This document shows positions 59,230-64,000 of a stretch of 64,000 nucleotides of DNA, in pieces; positions within the stretch are counted from its first letter, which is position 1, and each line of letters starts with the position of its first letter. The notes below the pieces were generated by a model. The model saw only the letters and a program-made list of their open reading frames with translations, had not been told where the DNA came from and made no database searches. Source of the stretch: Annona cherimola (Eukaryota > Streptophyta > Magnoliopsida > Magnoliales > Annonaceae); assembly GCA_030490835.1 (NCBI GenBank), contig CM059975.1, positions 28,366,133 through 28,430,132 of the forward strand, written 5' to 3'. A program made the translations under genes and the position numbers.

Positions 59230-59720
59230 ATGTCTTCCCATTAGTGAAACGGATGTTCGGCGCCTTATAAATTTTAAGATTAAATTTTAAGATTTTGATG
59301 CTTGATAGAAAATCTAATTCACTTATAGTATTTAACATTGTTTATTTAGCTAAGAAATCAAGTTTCACTCAAACAAAATATGGGCATAGGCCACATTTGT
59401 TGAAAAATATATATTTATGCATAAATTATGAAAAATGCTGATATCCATTTACATATGTATTAGAATATAATAATACTTTATAAAATTATTTATATACACG
59501 AAAATGATATTTTAAATTGTTTATATGTCGAAAATACTACTTAAAAATATTTATTAAAATACTGTTGATTTTACATATTTACACAAAATACTAAACAAAT
59601 GAGAATCTTTCCATGACAATATAAATGATACTAAATATAATAAAGTAAGTGGATTTTACATCAATCATCAAGATTTTAAAAGTGAAGGAGTTATATAGAA
59701 TGAAGTTTTATAAAAGCAAG
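59230..59720. repeat. Element B4, related to B2
   Basis: It shares with B2 the order TTTAAGATTTTGATG, AAATCTAATTCACTTATAGT, AAGAAATCAAGTTTCA, AATATATATTTATGCATAAA and AATAATACTTTATA. It closes with TCATCAAGATTTTAAAAGTG, the inverse of its own start, so it is a complete but diverged copy of the fold-back family. Confidence 0.55.
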
Positions 59721-60084
59721 CCCTTAGTATACCCATGTGTTATCCGTTGAGCACCCTAAAATGAGTAAAGTAGGTTATTATTTTTATAATGATAGGGGAG
59801 GATAAGTTCCATGTAAAAAAATGCTCAATTTAATTAGGGTAATGGAGGTTCTAAGGTCTGGATATCAAAATCCCAAATTATCGATATACGTTTAATATGT
59901 ATTTTAAAAAATATCATTTATATTGAAAGCTATAAATATATTGCTTAAATATATGAACTTGTTTAATTTATCTATTATTTAGTAGGTTTAATAAATATAT
60001 TTTGAAAATTATATTATTATCATCTTTGATTATAGGTTTTTAAGTAAGATTTATAATAAAATAATAGTTTTTAATATAATATAA
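59721..60084. other. Intergenic, AT-rich
   Basis: Nothing supported. Confidence 0.3.
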
Positions 60085-60615
60085 GAATAATGTAAAGAAC
60101 CCATTTAGATAGATCGGAATGAACTTCACGTAAGATAAAATAGAAAAGAAATTTTTTAGAATAGTAAAAGGATAGAGTTGATTCGAAACCGAACCAACGC
60201 GGGTTGCATCATCCACCACTGTCCTATTCTTGTTTCCCTTCCATAGATCCGGCATTGCTGCTGCCACCCTTTCCATCTCTGGCAACTGGATTAGCTTTTT
60301 CTTTAGATTTATCAAAACCGATGACTAGCTCCGATCCTCCATGAAATCCGTCGACCAGCTTATCCCTTTATCGGCAAGACCACACGCCATTAGTCATGCC
60401 CTTCATCGACACTGTTGAAGATGACAACCGCCATCATCCACCGGTAGTGGAGAAATCTTACCACCTCGTTGCCATGTACCCAACTAGCATCCAAAATTTC
60501 CTCGCGAAAACTAGCTAAATACCTAAATCTAGCAGTGCCCTCATTCACAATGGTGGACGAACCACGAGAAACCCAAATCACCGGCTATCCCTTTGTTCTC
60601 AGGGACGGTTTTTTT
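60085..60615 (-). other. GC-richer island with unassigned short frames
   Basis: Composition rises above the surrounding AT-rich DNA, and the - strand has two short frames (60040-60315, 60390-60581, e.g. FREEILDASWVHGNEVVRF). No family is recognised. It may be decayed or captured coding DNA. Confidence 0.3.
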
Positions 60616-61578
60616 TTTTTCTTTTTCATTTTATTAAAATTTTGAGCAAATTCTGCATGTGCCCATAAATTCTATCCATAATATCACTTATATTAATAAA
60701 TTTCAAAATTTTCAAATATATTTATGTACTTTACTTAAAATTCTAATTATACCTATATTGTTAGGGATTTGTCATATAGGCCATTAACCCCATGTGAAAT
60801 GACGAATATATTCAAACTCTAATATAATTTTGGATTAACAAAACCACATATTAACGTCACTTATAATAATATTGGAACTTGTAAGTGTCATCGACTTTTA
60901 TAAAATATTGTCAAACTCTTCTTAGGCTATTTCTTCCTTATTTCTTCTTAAACAGTGGTGTTGATTTCCATTGAATCATGAAAAGTGCTTTTTGCTTGTA
61001 GGTTTGTTCCGTCGCAAACACATTTCATAATAACCATGGAAGAACGGGAGCATCGTCGAAGGGAAAAAAAAAGTGCATACGTGGCAATCATCTAAATATC
61101 CATTTTTTCTATTATTACATTTATATTATAATTATTTTTTATGTATTTTCATTTGATTATCATATTATTTTTCTTTATTTTCTTTACTCATAACCTACAT
61201 TGTCAAATTATTTTCTTAAAATCTCCATTTTTTTTATATCTTTTTAGACATACAAAATGTTCGTTTGCAAAATGAATAGTTGTTAAACTTTACATATATT
61301 ACAAAAACTATTCTTACTTTATCACTGTCATATTTAGAGGTATTAATGGATTAGGTTAATTTGCTAACTCTTACTTGTCGAATCTATGTATAAATGAGTT
61401 GAGTTTTGTGGTTGAATGGGTTTAAATCCCTTAACCCACATGCTCATTCAATTAAATAAAGAATTAATAGATTGACGGTTTCCAATTCATCAACTTCTTA
61501 ATTTGCCCAACCCAATTATCACCCTTTTATATAAATGATTATTTAAGTTTTTATAGTAATGCAAAATTTTACTTTTAA
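60616..61578. other. Intergenic, nothing recognised
   Basis: AT-rich with homopolymer runs and no supported gene. Confidence 0.3.
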
Positions 61579-61842
61579 GGTATGTTTGTTAACAACAAAA
61601 AGTTGTCAAGTTAAAACTTTTCAATCTAAAACTTTTCACTATCCACAACGACCCTGTTTTTTAATCATTTCTTCACATTTTTCTATACAACTACCCTACT
61701 TTTCAATCATTTCTACACAACTACCAACACAACAAACCTATCTATTTCAACTTTATCCTATTTATTCTTTATCATCACCTCTATCATATCACATCATTTG
61801 ACAACTTTTCATCTCTACAACTTTTCATCAAAAGTTTTATAA
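61579..61842. mobile_element. Tourist-type MITE, copy nearly identical to 21399-21679
   Basis: It begins GGTATGTTTGTTAACAACAA and follows the 21399 copy with about eight differences over 260 bp. The right end lacks the CAAACACACCC terminus and stops at AAAAGTTTTATAACTG, so it is 3'-truncated. Confidence 0.75.
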
Positions 61843-62869
61843 CTGTAGAACATTATTGTTGTAGGGCATCCATTGTCTAAATGTTGAGATTTTAACCAAA
61901 TATATCCTACTTTTTTTTGTATCATGTTTATTTCTAAGTTGTTAAGATTTTTTTTATTTTTCTAGGCATGCTATTTGTTTTTTTTTATTAGTATATATAT
62001 ATATACACTATGACATCTTTCAACCCCCCACCATAAAGAGATTTTTCTACAAATACTTCAACACTTGCGATCACCTCCATATCAGGAGGATAAATAACAC
62101 ACCCACACACAGCCACTGCATGTGGGAAGAATTGAAGCAGCCCCACCGGAAAAGCAGGCATTGACGCTAACCACGACGTCTGGGGCATGTTGTTTGTTTT
62201 ATTTCATTTAGTTGGTCGATAAATCAACTTACTTTAAACTTGTTTAAAATTTATATATACAATTCGTTAGCAATCTGTGATCTGTTTATAAATGAATTAG
62301 AATTAAAATTTTGTAAAATAATGCTCCAACCGGCTCTAGCTGCTCGTGTTAACACCTCTAATCGTATTACATCTCTCTCATTTTTTCAAATAAATATCAT
62401 TACATTCCCGCCATTCTCCATATTCATGCCTAGCCAAATTTCACAGTTTACTATCATGTAGTGGCCGGAGCCTTAAACTTTTAAAAATTCAAAAAATTTC
62501 TTTATATTTTAAAAAATATTTAGAACACGTAGTTTTCTTCTGGATTACAACTGAATAGAATGAGGAGCAAAATCCACCTTCCTTTGCGAGTGCCAAGTGC
62601 ACGAATCTAATGGGGACTAAGGACATATTAAAAAATAAATAAATAAATCTTTTTTCTTGCACATAGGGATCCAGGGCATTTGCAGATAATGGATGGGCCT
62701 TAGAATCTGATTCAACCATGACTGTTGTGGTTACCGAGTAGCTGGGTAACTTGTGAAAAGGAAATGTTCTTTACAGGTGGTTCCTACTTTGCCGGCAGCA
62801 GATTGCAAATGAATATGAAATATTGAGATATGTTACCGTTCAGCTGTCTGAACCATAACTGGCACAAAA
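61843..62869. other. Intergenic; one coding-like segment on the - strand
   Basis: 61988-62188 on the - strand encodes a peptide with protein-like composition (TSWLASMPAFPVGLLQFFP). I cannot assign it and there is no neighbouring exon. An AT microsatellite lies at 61992-62005. Confidence 0.3.
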
Positions 62870-62875
62870 TAGGCT

Positions 62876-63130
62876 CCAGATGTACTTAAATGTACTGATA
62901 TTTTATACAATTATTTATTTACATGTTAAAAAATCAACTTTAAAGTTGACATTTACACATAATTATTTTATTATGTTGAATTTGTACTATTTTCAGATGA
63001 GGTTTGCACAGATATCTAATTTAGATAAAAATTGATATGGTAATAGAATACATAATTCTAAATATAATGAGTGAAGTAGATTATAATTTTATAATTAAGT
63101 ATGGTCTGTTTTGAGGCAATTGCTCTGTAA
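62876..63130. repeat. Fragment of the B fold-back family (B5)
   Basis: It shares GGCTCCA, TCAACTTTAAAGTTGACATT, GTAATAGAATACATAATTCT and AATGAGTGAAGTAGATTAT with the element at 63252-63602. Confidence 0.5.
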
Positions 63131-63251
63131 TTGACGATGTAGGTGCCTGAACTGTAATATTTTTATGAAATATTCTCCCCTTTGAGGGTTGGAAAGTTGC
63201 TAGGGAAGAAAATAAGAAAATAAGTTTATATATATATATACATATATATAA

Positions 63252-63602
63252 CCTATCCTATGTAGAATTACGGTGCAGTCCGCCGTAAAATGGGCTCCAC
63301 ATATATTAAAATATAATAAAACTTTATATAATCATTTATCCATATAAAAATTATACTTTAGACAGTTTAGATGTTGAAAATATCACTTTAAACTTGATAT
63401 TTACATTAAATTATTTTATTACGTTCGTTTTGTACCATTTTAAGATAGGATGTATACACATGTTGGATTTGGGTGAAAATTAGTATGTTAATAAAGTGAA
63501 TAATTCTAAATACAATTGGTGGAGTAGATTTCTCATTTATGATCAAAGGGCCCCACAACGCACAGATTGCATCGTAATTACAGTGCAGTACAAATGCACT
63601 TG
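63252..63602. mobile_element. Fold-back element B3
   Basis: The left end (GTAGAATTACGGTGCAGTCC, AAAATGGGCTCCACA) resembles the start of B1, and the right end (GGGCCCCACAACGCACAGAT, GTAATTACAGTGCAGT) is its inverse. The left tip is self-complementary (TTACGG..CCGTAA). Confidence 0.55.
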
Positions 63603-63622
63603 ATTATTTTATATATGTATAT

Positions 63623-64000
63623 GACTCTGATACCAATTGTACACAAGGTATTGCAAAAATGACAGATTTTATCCTAATAGATATTCTAGGATTTCTTGGT
63701 GTTGTTTTATTGCAAGTGATACTCTATAGAAATTTTCTTTTAATTGTTTATAGAGATTACTATAGATTTAGTGAGGTAATAGTCTCCTTAATTGTTTTTC
63801 AAGTTCAATTCTTCATTCTCTTAGGCCTTTAATTATCTACTTATTTGATGAATTCGTCTAGTCATTATTAACAACGAAAATTTTCAATTTGCTTTTCCAG
63901 AGATTTAATCTTGACTTGATATTTATAAAGTATTCCTCTTTGTTCTCTGTATAGCTTGGAATGAATCCTCCAAGGAGGATGACTTTCTAAATAGGTTTGT
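63623..64000 (-). mobile_element. LTR retrotransposon remnant with primer-binding site
   Basis: On the - strand, TGGTATCAGAGTC (63623-63635) is the standard initiator-Met tRNA primer site. It sits two bases beyond an LTR end reading TGTACA (LTR from 63638 rightwards, past the window edge). The internal domain expected to the left is absent because element B3 ends within about 20 bp, so the retroelement is truncated. Confidence 0.55.

Noticed and set aside
1..64000. tRNA, rRNA or snoRNA genes
   Set aside because: I looked for cloverleaf-like or known RNA gene motifs by eye and saw none I could support; a covariance-model search would be needed to exclude them.

Overview
The window looks like nuclear DNA of a flowering plant. 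The supporting evidence is spliced genes with GT-AG introns, nuclear-encoded organellar PPR-DYW proteins, a plastid-type IscA with a transit peptide, and abundant plant MITEs. Intergenic DNA is AT-rich. I cannot name the species from the sequence.

Layout: (1) About 1-2310 is a Mutator-like element carrying broken LRR receptor-kinase exons (BAM-type). (2) 5352-9236 holds six exons of a poly(A)-binding protein gene on the + strand; its first coding exon is not in the window and probably lies to the left. (3) 9950-22930 is gene-poor and packed with an RNase H relic, fold-back elements, Tourist-type MITEs, two minisatellites and a GC-richer island of unknown origin. (4) 23174-41166 is a complete 26-exon NAT10/Kre33-type RNA cytidine acetyltransferase gene (1036 codons when spliced), with a TRIM retroelement and a LINE relic in its introns. 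(5) 42822-45545 is an intronless 907-residue PPR-DYW gene. (6) 49205-51808 is the three-exon plastid IscA/SufA gene (CPISCA). (7) 54650-56638, on the - strand, is an intronless 662-residue PPR-DYW gene that closely resembles Arabidopsis LPA66 (At5g48910). (8) 56639-64000 has no recognised gene. It contains a 1.35-kb near-perfect palindrome inserted in an older MITE, more fold-back elements, and the start of an LTR at the right edge.

Functionally the genes handle RNA: mRNA tail binding (PABP), ac4C modification of rRNA/tRNA (NAT10), and organellar C-to-U editing (two DYW proteins). The IscA protein serves plastid Fe-S cluster assembly. In Arabidopsis NAT10 (At1g10490) and CPISCA (At1g10500) are adjacent as I recall, so part of this order may be old microsynteny.

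The most unusual structural signal is a set of fold-back elements (7.2, 11.3, 18.0-19.5, 20.0 and 48.3 kb, with a second group at 10.5-11.9, 59.2 and 63.3 kb). Members share an internal core, but their ends differ. In nearly all, each end contains its own small hairpin, so the element could fold as a long stem capped by two smaller hairpins. Several show 9-bp target duplications.
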